NCBI RefSeq assembly: GCF_000155675.2
Contig: NC_020911.1
Location: 1,664,501 to 1,728,500 of the forward strand
DNA length: 64,000 bases
Reading direction: 5' to 3'
DNA from: Octadecabacter antarcticus 307
GTDB lineage: Bacteria; Pseudomonadota; Alphaproteobacteria; Rhodobacterales; Rhodobacteraceae
The notes below the pieces were generated by a model. It ran no database searches, had not been told where the DNA came from, and was given only the letters and a program-made list of their open reading frames with translations. A program made the position numbers and the translations under genes. Shown piece after piece: positions 43,612-51,983 of this stretch (positions within the stretch are counted from its first letter, which is position 1; each line of letters begins with the position of its first letter).

Positions 43612-44430
43612 GCGACCCCGTCAGAGCAAAATCGGTTGAGGCGGGCAGGGTGAGGAATTAGCGTCTCGAGATGACAAAACGCAGCCCTTTTCGCTACTTC
43701 AAGACGAGCCCCGAGATCATCCGTCTGGCCGTGATGATGTATGTCCGTTTCCCGTTATCGCTTCGGAATGTGGAGGATCTGTTGCACGAACGCGGGATCG
43801 ACATCAGCTATGAGACGGTTCGATTTTGGTGGAACAGATTTGGCCCGCTGTTTGCCGCTGAGATCCGCAAGAAAAGGGTCAACCAGATGCGCGCATATTC
43901 GAATTGGCAGTGGCACTTGGATGAGGGGTTCGTGAAGATCAACGGCGAGACGCACTACCTTTGGCGGGCTGTGGATCACGAAGGGGAAGTCCTGGAAAGC
44001 TTTGTCACTAAGCGCCGTGATCGCAAAGCAGCCTTCAAATTCCTCAAGAAAACCATGAAACGCCATGGTAGCGCAGATGTCTTCGTTACCGACAAGCTAC
44101 GTTCCTACGGCGCGGCGGTGAAGGTGATTGGCAATGTGGACAAACAGGAAACCGGCCGCTGGCTCAACAATCGAGCCGAGAATTCACACCAGCCATTTAG
44201 ACGAAGAGAGCGAGCCATGCTTCGATTTAGGCGGATACGAAGTTTGCAGAAATTCGTCGCCGTCCACGCTTCTGTTCACAACCATTTCAACCAAGAGCGC
44301 CATCTCTATAACCGATCAAATTTCAAGCTGAACCGCGCCGCTGCTCTTACCGAGTGGCGCGGTCTTGGCGTATCCTAACGAATTGAGATTGCTGGAAAAA
44401 TGAGACTGGCTCGCTTTTGTCTGACAGCAC
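43612..44430 (+). mobile_element. IS6-family insertion sequence
   Basis: Contains one intact transposase. Candidate ends are similar inverted repeats: GACCCCGTCAGAGCAAAA on the left and, as reverse complement, GTGCTGTCAGACAAAAGCGA on the right. The ~0.82-kb span is normal for IS6 elements. Exact boundaries and target duplication were not resolved. It cuts the second IS3 fragment on its left and a cupin gene on its right. Confidence 0.7.
43671..44378 (+). CDS. IS6-family DDE transposase
   Basis: A 235-residue transposase that appears complete. It starts with FRYFKTSPEIIRLAVMMYVR and LSLRNVEDLLHERGIDISYE. The catalytic triad is visible as WHLDEGFVKING (Asp ~84), FVTDKLRSYGAAVKVIG (Asp ~144) and RAENSHQPFRRRERAM (Glu ~179). 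Because it is intact, this copy may still be mobile and probably arrived after the IS3 elements decayed. Confidence 0.93.
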   Translation: MTKRSPFRYFKTSPEIIRLAVMMYVRFPLSLRNVEDLLHERGIDISYETVRFWWNRFGPLFAAEIRKKRVNQMRAYSNWQWHLDEGFVKINGETHYLWRAVDHEGEVLESFVTKRRDRKAAFKFLKKTMKRHGSADVFVTDKLRSYGAAVKVIGNVDKQETGRWLNNRAENSHQPFRRRERAMLRFRRIRSLQKFVAVHASVHNHFNQERHLYNRSNFKLNRAAALTEWRGLGVS

Positions 44431-44602
44431 CCTCATGACCATTCTGTCTGGACGATGCCGAATAATCGATAAGATCAGTGGTCAGATCAGCGAACTCAAT
44501 CCTGGAGATAGCCTATTTGTGCATGATAGTAGTCGCGTTACTTGGTATATTGTTGAGGATGTCACCAAGGTTTTCTTTGGTCGGAAAGCGGACCGCTTCT
44601 GA
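44417..44602 (+). pseudogene. Cupin-domain protein, C-terminal fragment
   Basis: STLMTILSGRCRIIDKISGQ, ELNPGDSLFVHDSSRVTWYI and EDVTKVFFGRKADRF form the second half of a small cupin (DUF861/EutQ-like beta-barrel). The 5' half was removed by the IS6 insertion; the frame enters from the IS end without a natural start. Confidence 0.65.
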
Positions 44603-44783
44603 AACCTGTGAGCTACTCCGCAATAGTGGGGCATAATTCTGGGTAATTTCAGCTAGTCATCGAAACTGCAAAGGCCGTTATCATATTGAGTAGACGATCG
44701 CCGCTTACGATGGCCTGAAAGACGGTCACGCTGTTGGGGAAATCGTAGCTACGATTGCACAATAGCACCGCGGTAAAAGTTCG

Positions 44784-44822
44784 CGTTTCGCGGAACATTG
44801 TTGGTCCGCGAAACGTATTTTT
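44784..44822 (+). terminator. Rho-independent terminator
   Basis: An 11-bp perfect stem (CGTTTCGCGGA / TCCGCGAAACG, 10-nt loop) is followed by TATTTTTTATG on the plus strand. It follows the cupin fragment and lies 5 bp from the convergent PfpI-like gene's stop, and may serve both directions. The 180 bp before it hold no gene I can support. Confidence 0.8.
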
Positions 44823-44826
44823 TATG

Positions 44827-45504
44827 TTACGTTAACAGCGTCAATATTTCGCGTGCCGCTTCTGCGGATGAAGCCGGATTTTGTCCAGTCACAAGTTTAC
44901 CGTCCTGCAATACGAAGCTGGCCCAATCATCGCCTTTTTCATAAACGCCACCATTTTCCTTTAGCATGTCTTCCACCAAGAACGGGACAACATCTGTCAG
45001 GCCGACAGCGTCTTCTTCGGTGTTGGTGAACCCCGTCACACGGCGGCCCGACACCAGAGGTTTGCCATCTGTTCCCATCGTATGACGGAACACGGCTGGC
45101 GCATGGCACACCGCACCCACTGGAAGATCCGCTGCGGCGAACGCTTCGATCAGCCTTTTGCTGTCAGTGTCTTCGGCCAGATCCCAGAGTGGGCCATGTC
45201 CACCCGGATAAAAGATCGCGTCAAAGCCGTCTTCTTTGACATCTGACAGTTTCAGCGTTGTCGCCAGGTGGCTTTGAGCGTCTGCATCGCCTTTAAAACG
45301 GCGCGTATCATCTGTCTGTGCATCGTCATTGTCGCTGGACGGATCAATCGGTGGCTGGCCACCCTTGGGCGATGCCAGCGTGATCGTTGCATCTGCGTCT
45401 TTGAAGATGAAATAGGGGGCTGCAAATTCTTCCAACCAAAAACCGGTCTTGTTGCCTGTATCGCCCAGTTCGTCGTGCGATGTCAGTACCATCAAAATAT
45501 TCAT
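44827..45504 (-). CDS. DJ-1/PfpI-family protein (Hsp31-like)
   Basis: A 225-residue glyoxalase III/deglycase-type protein. It has TGNKTGFWLEEFAAPYFIFK, ITLASPKGGQPPIDP, IFYPGGHGPLWDLAED and the nucleophile elbow VGAVCHAPAVF with Cys ~137. The family protects against methylglyoxal and other carbonyls. It is the last gene of a minus-strand operon with a 4-bp overlap to the upstream reductase, consistent with reactive-electrophile defence. Confidence 0.88.
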   Translation of the reverse strand: MNILMVLTSHDELGDTGNKTGFWLEEFAAPYFIFKDADATITLASPKGGQPPIDPSSDNDDAQTDDTRRFKGDADAQSHLATTLKLSDVKEDGFDAIFYPGGHGPLWDLAEDTDSKRLIEAFAAADLPVGAVCHAPAVFRHTMGTDGKPLVSGRRVTGFTNTEEDAVGLTDVVPFLVEDMLKENGGVYEKGDDWASFVLQDGKLVTGQNPASSAEAAREILTLLT

Positions 45505-46550
45505 GTTGTTTCCTTGGTGTTAGGGCCAACGCGGATCACGCGCTTGCCGAAGTTTTCGCCATTAAGAAGGCCAATGAACGCAGCAGGTGCGTTTTCAAGG
45601 CCGTCAATAATTTCTTCGTGGTATTTGACCTTGCCGCTCTCAATCCAGCCGCTCATTTCTTTTGCGAAATCCGCATAAAGGTGGCCAAAATCGTCATAGA
45701 TAATGAAGCCCTGCATCTTGATCTTCTTGCGCAGGATCTGACCCATTAACCAATTCATGCGATCAGGACCGTCGGGCAGTTTGGTCGCGTTGTATTGCGA
45801 CACAATTCCGCAGACGGGGACGCGTGCATTCGGGTTCAACAGCGGAATGACCGCATCGAGGACCTTACCGCCAACGTTCTCAAAATAAACATCGATGCCG
45901 TCGGGCGTCGCCTCGGTCAGTTGTTCAGCAAGATCTTCCGCTTTATGATTGATGCAAGCATCAAAGCCCAATTCGTCGACGGCGAAGGAGCATTTTTCTG
46001 CGCCGCCCGCGATCCCGACAACACGACAGCCCAGAAGCTTTCCGATCTGCCCGACCGTTGCTCCGACCGGACCCGTGGCGGCGGCAACGACGATCGTCTC
46101 ACCGGCCTTTGGCATCCCGATCTGCGTCAGTCCAGCCCATGCGGTGAAACCGGGCATCCCGAGAACACCTAGCGCCCATGACGGATGGGTGCCCGATTGA
46201 TCCAGTTTGGCTACGCCTGCGCCATCGGACAGGGCATAGTCCTGCCAGCCGTTGAAACTCAAAACCCAGTCACCGGACGCGAAGCCGTCGACGTGCGAAG
46301 TGACAACCTGCGCCACTGTGCCGCCGATCATCACATCATTGATCTTGACCGGATCCGCATAAGACAGCGCATAACTCATCCGGCCGCGCATGTAAGGATC
46401 AAGGGAAAGGTATTCTGTGCGGAGCAGCATTTGGTTGGCGCCAGCCGCGGGAATATCCCCCGCGACCAGATTTAGGGTGTCTTTTGTCGGCTCGCCCTTC
46501 GGGCGTTCCGCCAACACCAGTTGCCGATTGGTTTTATCGTTTTGTGTCAT
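45501..46550 (-). CDS. NADP-dependent MDR-type oxidoreductase (CurA/YncB-like)
   Basis: A 349-residue zinc-free medium-chain reductase of the leukotriene B4 dehydrogenase type. Motifs are LRTEYLSLDPYMRGRM, GMPGFTAWAGLTQIG, VVAAATGPVGATVGQIGKLL (NADPH loop), VYFENVGGKVLDAVIPLLN and MQGFIIYDD. These enzymes reduce alpha,beta-unsaturated carbonyls. Second-to-last gene of the NemR-type operon. Confidence 0.9.
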   Translation of the reverse strand: MTQNDKTNRQLVLAERPKGEPTKDTLNLVAGDIPAAGANQMLLRTEYLSLDPYMRGRMSYALSYADPVKINDVMIGGTVAQVVTSHVDGFASGDWVLSFNGWQDYALSDGAGVAKLDQSGTHPSWALGVLGMPGFTAWAGLTQIGMPKAGETIVVAAATGPVGATVGQIGKLLGCRVVGIAGGAEKCSFAVDELGFDACINHKAEDLAEQLTEATPDGIDVYFENVGGKVLDAVIPLLNPNARVPVCGIVSQYNATKLPDGPDRMNWLMGQILRKKIKMQGFIIYDDFGHLYADFAKEMSGWIESGKVKYHEEIIDGLENAPAAFIGLLNGENFGKRVIRVGPNTKETT

Positions 46551-46562
46551 GTTTGGGACTTT

Positions 46563-47720
46563 CTATGCAGCTGCTTCAAGGATCCGGCGGGCGTCTTTGG
46601 GCGTGATTTCGCCGTGTTCGCCAAGTTCAGTCATGCCATGATCTTTTAGTGCGGCGACGATATGATCGATCCCCGACGCATCGACATCGTAGTCGCTAAG
46701 TCGGGTCTTGATGCCCAGATCCTCAAAGAACGCGCGCGTCGCGTCGATTGCCGCATCGATGCGCTCGTTGTCTGACCCGTCGCGGATGTCCCAGACATTG
46801 GCTGCGTATTGCAGCAACTTTTCGCACTTAGGTCCGCGCTGATCGTTCATTAACGATGGCAGCACTACGGCCAGCGTGCGCGCGTGATCGGTGTCGTTAT
46901 ACGCCGTAATCTCGTGGCCGATCATATGGCTCGCCCAGTCTTGCGGCACACCTGCACCGATCAAACCATTCAAGGCCAGCGTCGCAGTCCACATCAGATT
47001 TGCACGAATTTCGTAATCTTTTGGGTTCGCAAGCGCCTTGGGACCAAGGTCAATCAACGTGCGCATCATTGTTTCGGCAAAACCGTCCTGAACGGGCGCG
47101 TTCACCGGATAGGTCAAATATTGTTCAATGATATGCACAAACGGGTCAGCCACGCCATTGGCGATCTGACGATCTGGCAGCGTGTATGTAACCTCAGGAT
47201 CGAGGATTGAGAAAACTGGGAAGCAGTGTGCGCTACGGAAGGGCAGTTTCGCGCCTTTTTCGGGGTTCGTGATGACGGAATTAGCGTTCATCTCGGACGC
47301 TGTAGCGGGTAGTGTCAGGACTGAACCGAAAGGCATGGCCTGTGTGATGACTGACCCAAACGATGTCAAAATGTCCCATGGGTCGCCGTCATGCAACGCG
47401 GCGGCCGCGATGAATTTGGTGGCGTCGATAACTGATCCGCCGCCCACGGCCAGCAGGAAAGTAATGTCTTCGTTGTGGATAATATTAACCGCCTTCAGCG
47501 CTGTCGCGTAACGCGGGTTGGGCTCAATCCCACCGAATTCAACCAAGGAATGCCCTTCAAGGGCGTCACGCACTTGTCCCAGAACACCGGTGCGTTCCGC
47601 ACTGCCGCCGCCGTAAATGATCAGTACCTTTGCATCGTCAGGAATCTGATCTTTCAGGTCGGTGATACGGCCTTTGCCAAACAGAATGTGTGTTGGGTTG
47701 TGAAAGTCAAAGTTGTTCAC
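46563..47720 (-). CDS. Iron-containing alcohol dehydrogenase (YqhD-like)
   Basis: A 385-residue group III alcohol dehydrogenase, NADPH-linked aldehyde reductase. It has NPTHILFGKGRITDLKDQIP, LLAVGGGSVIDATKFIAAAA (cofactor loop), and metal ligands in QIANGVADPFVHIIEQYLT and WASHMIGHEI. E. coli YqhD detoxifies aldehydes and glyoxals, which suits its place between the Ohr and reductase genes. Length is normal. Confidence 0.9.
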   Translation of the reverse strand: MNNFDFHNPTHILFGKGRITDLKDQIPDDAKVLIIYGGGSAERTGVLGQVRDALEGHSLVEFGGIEPNPRYATALKAVNIIHNEDITFLLAVGGGSVIDATKFIAAAALHDGDPWDILTSFGSVITQAMPFGSVLTLPATASEMNANSVITNPEKGAKLPFRSAHCFPVFSILDPEVTYTLPDRQIANGVADPFVHIIEQYLTYPVNAPVQDGFAETMMRTLIDLGPKALANPKDYEIRANLMWTATLALNGLIGAGVPQDWASHMIGHEITAYNDTDHARTLAVVLPSLMNDQRGPKCEKLLQYAANVWDIRDGSDNERIDAAIDATRAFFEDLGIKTRLSDYDVDASGIDHIVAALKDHGMTELGEHGEITPKDARRILEAAA

Positions 47721-47723
47721 GAT

Positions 47724-48140
47724 TTAGTTTCCTTCAGTTTTGACGTGCAGGCGCACGTCGATGTTTCCGCGTATGGCGTTCGAATAGGGGCACATTTGAT
47801 GCGTCGCTTCGACAAGACGCTGCGCGTCCTGCGCGTTCATGCCCGGTAGGTGTGCAGTGACGTCTAGATCGAGCGCGTATCCGCCCTCAGTGTGCTGGCC
47901 AATCCCCACCTCAACAGACGTTTTCGCCCCTGTGATGTCGAATTTCAGTTGTTTGGCGGTCAACTGCATTGCGCTGTCAAAACATGCTGCATAGCCAAGC
48001 GCGAAAAGTTGTTCGGGGTTAACGCCCGCGTCGCGACTGTCAGGGCTGACCATTTGTACAGAGTATGTTCCATCGTCCAAAGACGAAGTTCCCGAACGAC
48101 CGCCTGTCGCAGTTGCAGAAGTTTTGTAGAAGATTTTCAT
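47724..48140 (-). CDS. Organic hydroperoxide resistance protein (Ohr, OsmC family)
   Basis: A 138-residue thiol peroxidase. Both catalytic cysteines are present: NPEQLFALGYAACFDSAMQL (Cys ~62) and VEATHQMCPYSNAIRGNIDV (Cys ~117). It is the first structural gene of the operon, separated from the upstream tetR by 57 bp that contain a candidate operator, and 3 bp from the alcohol dehydrogenase gene. Confidence 0.92.
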   Translation of the reverse strand: MKIFYKTSATATGGRSGTSSLDDGTYSVQMVSPDSRDAGVNPEQLFALGYAACFDSAMQLTAKQLKFDITGAKTSVEVGIGQHTEGGYALDLDVTAHLPGMNAQDAQRLVEATHQMCPYSNAIRGNIDVRLHVKTEGN

Positions 48141-48158
48141 GGTTAGCCTTCCTGTTAA

Positions 48159-48173
48159 TAGACCAGTCGTCTA
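48159..48173. promoter_or_regulatory. Candidate NemR-type operator upstream of the ohr operon
   Basis: TAGACCAGTCGTCTA, an imperfect palindrome in the 57-bp gap between tetR and ohr. It resembles the E. coli NemR box (TAGACC-N4-GGTCTA). The core GACCAGTCGTCTA is repeated upstream of tetR. Confidence 0.7.
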
Positions 48174-48197
48174 AAAACGCAATAAATGTAAATCGGT

Positions 48198-48788
48198 TCA
48201 AGCAGAGGGGATAAGTTGCTGCGTCGTGTGCATCGCGGATTTAAGTGGGGAGTCATCATGGGACAAGCTCGCAACCAGACTTGCGCCTAACCACTGATGA
48301 TAAATCGCCTCCGCCATACCATTGGTGTCGTCAATCTGGGCAATCGAGCCTTCTGCGATGCCGTCGTCCAACGTAACCGCCAGACGTGCAATGATTTCGA
48401 TTACACCTTGCCGCAGAATCTCGCTCATATCCTTGGACAAGTCAGCGACTTCAGCAGACAATTTAACGACAAGACAACGATCTTCGAGGTTGGGGCTGAC
48501 CTGATTTTGATGCCAGCCTTCGAAGTAGGCAAGCAATCGAGCACGCGCATTAAGTGTTGGGTGATCGAGAGACGAGGCGAGGCGGTCCGAGTAATCATGC
48601 ACGAAGTCTTTGAGCACAGCGCACCCGTACGCTTCCTTGGAACGGAAGTAGTGATAGAATGATCCCTTGGGCACGCCGGCCTTTTTCAGCAGCTCATTGA
48701 GACCAACACCGGAATAGCCCTGCTGCGCGGTAAGGCGGCGACCAGTAGCTAAAATGTGTTCACGTGTATCTGTCTCTCGATTACTCAT
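48198..48788 (-). CDS. TetR-family repressor, NemR-like, with a conserved redox cysteine
   Basis: A 196-residue regulator. The HTH domain (residues ~10-55) contains GVGLNELLKKAGVPKGSFYH. The ligand domain has EDRCLVVKLSAEVADLSKDM, with Cys 105 at the position of the reactive Cys106 of E. coli NemR, which senses electrophiles and hypochlorite. Matching operator sequences lie upstream of its own gene and of the ohr operon, implying autoregulation and control of aldehyde, enone and peroxide detoxification genes. Confidence 0.87.
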   Translation of the reverse strand: MSNRETDTREHILATGRRLTAQQGYSGVGLNELLKKAGVPKGSFYHYFRSKEAYGCAVLKDFVHDYSDRLASSLDHPTLNARARLLAYFEGWHQNQVSPNLEDRCLVVKLSAEVADLSKDMSEILRQGVIEIIARLAVTLDDGIAEGSIAQIDDTNGMAEAIYHQWLGASLVASLSHDDSPLKSAMHTTQQLIPSA

Positions 48789-48808
48789 TTAAAAAACATA
48801 TGGACGAG

Positions 48809-48823
48809 TGGACCAGTCGTCTA
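48809..48823. promoter_or_regulatory. Candidate NemR-type operator upstream of tetR
   Basis: TGGACCAGTCGTCTA, sharing GACCAGTCGTCTA with the ohr operator, 21 bp upstream of the tetR start codon. Suggests autoregulation. Confidence 0.65.
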
Positions 48824-49366
48824 CCACTGTTTCAGTTTTATTTTTTAAGAATAGAAGTTCTGTATTGGACTAAGGTGCGTTCATAAAAACACTATTTACT
48901 GTCATGCCATCCCGCCCAGCCACTACTATCGATACCCTTCGGTGGCCGGTGCGCATCTGTGTTCATGGATGAAAACGCCGCCATTGGCGCAACCGCAGCG
49001 AAAGCACACGTTGTCCGCACAGAAGACCTCGGTGCACTACGCAGCGAAGGTACTGTGTGGATGAATCCTGCATAACACGACATTTTTGATCAGATTTTGC
49101 AGTTTTCAGAAGCAGTTATGTCTCCGGCCTGTTACTTACGTAAATCTTTCGCAAAATTTTGAGCATACCTTCTAAGCGACTTGTTACTGATGATGACAAT
49201 GCGCGGCCTTCGGGTCATCCCTTTGTACTGAGATGACGCCAGACGCACTCTGAACTTTCTCGACATAAACGAAGCGTACACCCCAAGCATCGTAAGCAAA
49301 AGGAGTGGGTCAAAATGATCATGCGCGTATCGGCTGACAGCCAAAAAAGTGAGAGAGAGTTGACCA
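48824..49366. other. Intergenic/junction region without a supported gene
   Basis: Between the TetR gene and the next module. A 36-codon plus frame at 48966-49076 and a basic 70-codon minus frame (49132-49344, KGMTRRPRIVIISNKSLRRY) are present, but neither has a convincing ribosome-binding site or family. A GAGAGAG ribosome-binding site for the next gene ends the stretch. A/T content rises here, which fits a mobile-element boundary. Confidence 0.4.
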
Positions 49367-50074
49367 ATGTACGAATCTAATGACGATGTCGATATTGCTG
49401 ATTCCCGAAAGAAGTATGTGGCTATCAGAGTAATAATTGATAAATATTTCTCGGTGTTTGAACCTGACAGAATAGCTGAGATGACCGATCGCTTTATGTG
49501 TACTAAGGAATTTGGCCTGTATGAGAACTGGGCCTATGAAAACCAACTGATGAACTTGTCGAAGCTTCGCAAACAACTTCAGCTGGCATCAAGGTATCTC
49601 AGAGAAATTCATCCAGCTGTTCTCTCAGAGGTATCCGACAACCTTACACTGCTGATAGAAGTCCTGAATGGATCAGAGGACCGGAAAAAGTGTGCGGACG
49701 AAGTGTTCGATTTAGCTCCAACCGGTGAAGAGGTCGCTGTTGCTAATAAAGTCTTTGAGGGGCGCCTGTCGTTCTCTGAGAATATTGATAAGGCGATCAA
49801 GTACACTCAAGATGAGTTGCCTTTTGGTATTCCAGTTAGAAACCGGAATGTTGATGCATTAAAAGTTGTGGAGGCAGCTGTTGAGCTAATCCGGACCTAC
49901 AAATGCGCGATCAATGTACCCGAGAAGATGAATGGTTATGGTCCACTAAGACCGTTGCTTATTGATCTATTGGAGCACTACAAAATCAACGCTAACGTTG
50001 ATGCTGCGTTCAATAGCTGGGTCAACAACATAGACAGAAAGCGTGAATTTTTCGAGTTGCTGCCCATGGATTAG
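49367..50074 (+). CDS. Hypothetical protein of a mobile module
   Basis: A 235-residue, charged, predominantly helical protein with no recognised domain, signal peptide or membrane segment. Segments include YVAIRVIIDKYFSVFEPDRI and LEVLNGSEDRKK-like helices, and a C-terminal PLRPLLIDLLEHYKINANVD. A good ribosome-binding site (GAGAGAG) precedes ATG. It is A/T-rich compared with the chromosome and followed by an AlpA-like gene, so it is probably cargo or a regulator of an integrated element. Function unknown. Confidence 0.65.
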   Translation: MYESNDDVDIADSRKKYVAIRVIIDKYFSVFEPDRIAEMTDRFMCTKEFGLYENWAYENQLMNLSKLRKQLQLASRYLREIHPAVLSEVSDNLTLLIEVLNGSEDRKKCADEVFDLAPTGEEVAVANKVFEGRLSFSENIDKAIKYTQDELPFGIPVRNRNVDALKVVEAAVELIRTYKCAINVPEKMNGYGPLRPLLIDLLEHYKINANVDAAFNSWVNNIDRKREFFELLPMD

Positions 50075-50125
50075 GTTGGTCAAAAAAATCCATCTTTATG
50101 ACATCTAGTCAAAGTGGAGAGCACA

Positions 50126-50296
50126 ATGGGACACCTATACCTTACTTCTAAGGAGGCGGCACAGTACACCAGCCTAAGCGAAAGCTATCTTGCAAAGCTT
50201 AGAATGTACGGAAAGGGCCCGCGCTTCTTGCGGGTTGGAGCAAGATCTATTCGTTACTCTAGGAATGACCTTGACCTGTGGATGACACGGACATGA
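50126..50296 (+). CDS. AlpA/excisionase-like helix-turn-helix protein
   Basis: A 56-residue DNA-binding protein: LYLTSKEAAQYTSLSESYLA (winged HTH of the HTH_17/MerR type), KGPRFLRVGARSIRYSRNDL, DLWM. GGAGAG lies upstream of ATG 50126. Such proteins control integrase or excision in prophages and islands. The stop overlaps the next start (ATGA). Confidence 0.85.
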   Translation: MGHLYLTSKEAAQYTSLSESYLAKLRMYGKGPRFLRVGARSIRYSRNDLDLWMTRT

Positions 50297-50793
50297 AACA
50301 TCGGGGTAAGAAGGGAGAGCCAATCAGTTTAAAGCCAATCTCAGAATCAGCAGAACCGAACAATGGCAAGAATGATGCTACTCGCGAAGCGTTCAAACAT
50401 GGAGTCTGTGTATCGATAGCGAATTACCGCCACGAAAAGCGCGTCACCGCAGTCATGGGGCTGGATAATTTGGGGCTGGATAATTTGGGGCTCGATGATG
50501 CGCTCGTAATCTGCGCAACATACATACACCAGCATTGCGCAGGTGACCCGCCTTATGGCGCCTTTGGAGACATTCGGGAATCTGCGGCTTGGTGGGCAGG
50601 CCTAGCGAACCCAGTGGAGTTGCAATGCTACTTTGCCGCAGCACTGAAGCGGCTTGAATATCGTGCCTTGGGGATCAAGGCACGAAAGCGCATGTTCACG
50701 GTTCTTTGGCTGGCCTTCACTAATACAGATCGACAGGCGTTTTTGGCCCGCGTTGACGCCAAAGGCAACTTTTATCGTAAAGGTTCGGCATGA
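50293..50793 (+). CDS. Hypothetical protein of the mobile module
   Basis: A 166-residue protein starting MKHRGKKGEPISLKP, coupled by 4-bp overlaps to the HTH gene before and the ATPase gene after. Residues ~55-68 are a short tandem repeat (LDNLGLDNLGLD) encoded by 15-bp DNA repeats. The C-terminal half (GDIRESAAWWAGLANPVELQ, AALKRLEYRALGIKARKRM) is helical. Similar small genes often sit between AlpA-like and RepA-like genes in proteobacterial islands; function unknown. Confidence 0.65.
   Translation: MKHRGKKGEPISLKPISESAEPNNGKNDATREAFKHGVCVSIANYRHEKRVTAVMGLDNLGLDNLGLDDALVICATYIHQHCAGDPPYGAFGDIRESAAWWAGLANPVELQCYFAAALKRLEYRALGIKARKRMFTVLWLAFTNTDRQAFLARVDAKGNFYRKGSA
50457..50501 (+). repeat. 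15-bp in-frame tandem repeat
   Basis: GGGGCTGGATAATTT occurs twice in tandem (50457-50471, 50472-50486), followed by a third degenerate unit GGGGCTCGATGATGC. It adds LDNLG repeats to the protein and could change copy number by slippage without breaking the frame. Confidence 0.8.
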
Positions 50794-51983
50794 TGGATGA
50801 TTTTCATGATTTGCCACCAATGCCGCCGGTTGAGGCCTACCTGGAATGCAAATCGAATGTGACGATACCGTTGCAGGTTCCTACACCTTTTGTTTGGCAA
50901 GACCCCGCAACATTGCCGCGACGCCCATGGCTCTATGGGCGCCACCTGTTGCGCCGCCAAGTCTCTGTCACTGTCGCACCGGGCGGTGTTGGTAAGTCGT
51001 CACTGACGATCTGTGAAGTGCTGGCGATGGCATCGGGTCGCGATTTGATGGGCGAATGGGTTGCGGATGATTTGTCTGTCTGGATATTCAACTTGGAAGA
51101 TCCACGCGACGAATTGCAACTGAGGATCACGGCGGCGATGCAACATCACAAGGTTGAGCCGGAGGAGAGCGAAGGCCGTTTCTATGTGGACACTGGGCGT
51201 GAACGCGAACTCTGCACGGCTGTCGCTGGCCGTGATGGTGCGATGATCGTTAAGCCCGTGATGGATGCACTGGCCAATGAAATCGCCTTTCGTAATATCG
51301 ACGTTCTGGTGGTCGACCCCTTTGTGTCGTCACACCGCGCAGGCGAGAATGACAACAACGCTATTGATATGATTGCAAAGGAATGGGCGCGGCTAGCCGA
51401 TAGGTGCAATTGCGCAATCGAGTTGGTTCACCACACACGCAAAACCAATGGTGCTGAAGCGACAACGGAAGATGGGCGTGGAGGGTCTGCCCTGTTAGCT
51501 GCTGCACGTTCGGGTCGTGTCCTCAATAAAATGGCCGATAAGATGAAGAAAGATGCCGGCATTCCTGCGACCGACCTGCGCACCTATTTCGCAGTTACCC
51601 GCGATAAGGCCAATTTAGCGCCGGTGGGCAAACGCCAATGGCGTCGCATGGAAACTTTTGAGTTGGCCAATGGTGAAGACGTTGGCGTCTGTGAGGTCTG
51701 GGAATGGCCTGAGACGTTTAACGGTATGGCTTCCAAAGACCTATTGGCTGTCCAGAACGCAATCGAAAGCAAGACTGCTAGGTTCTCTGAACAAGCTGGC
51801 GACCAATGGGCGGGCTGCATTGTGGCCGATGTGCTTGGCATGGATGCTACGATAGATCGCAAGCGGATCAAGCGGATCCTAGAAGGATGGTTGAAATCTG
51901 GGGCGCTGGTGAAGGGTGAGGCCGATGGCCCGCAACGTCGCAAAGTACCGGTTCTGGAGGTGGGCGAATGGGCAACCGAATGA
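50790..51983 (+). CDS. RepA-like AAA ATPase (AAA_25 type)
   Basis: A 397-residue P-loop ATPase of the RecA/DnaB-like RSF1010 RepA type. Walker A is VTVAPGGVGKSSLTICEVLA at ~60, Walker B is IDVLVVDPFVSSHRAGE at ~170, then CAIELVHHTRKTNGAEATTE and GRGGSALLAAARSGRVLNKM. The C-terminal region has a winged-helix-like part (RKRIKRILEGWLKSGALVKG). Such helicase-like proteins support replication of plasmids, satellites or integrated elements. It ends ~50 bp before a perfect palindrome. Confidence 0.85.
   Translation: MMDDFHDLPPMPPVEAYLECKSNVTIPLQVPTPFVWQDPATLPRRPWLYGRHLLRRQVSVTVAPGGVGKSSLTICEVLAMASGRDLMGEWVADDLSVWIFNLEDPRDELQLRITAAMQHHKVEPEESEGRFYVDTGRERELCTAVAGRDGAMIVKPVMDALANEIAFRNIDVLVVDPFVSSHRAGENDNNAIDMIAKEWARLADRCNCAIELVHHTRKTNGAEATTEDGRGGSALLAAARSGRVLNKMADKMKKDAGIPATDLRTYFAVTRDKANLAPVGKRQWRRMETFELANGEDVGVCEVWEWPETFNGMASKDLLAVQNAIESKTARFSEQAGDQWAGCIVADVLGMDATIDRKRIKRILEGWLKSGALVKGEADGPQRRKVPVLEVGEWATE

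Noticed and set aside
49132..49344. 70-residue basic minus-strand ORF
   Set aside because: No ribosome-binding site, no family, and located in a junction region; mentioned only in the gap entry.
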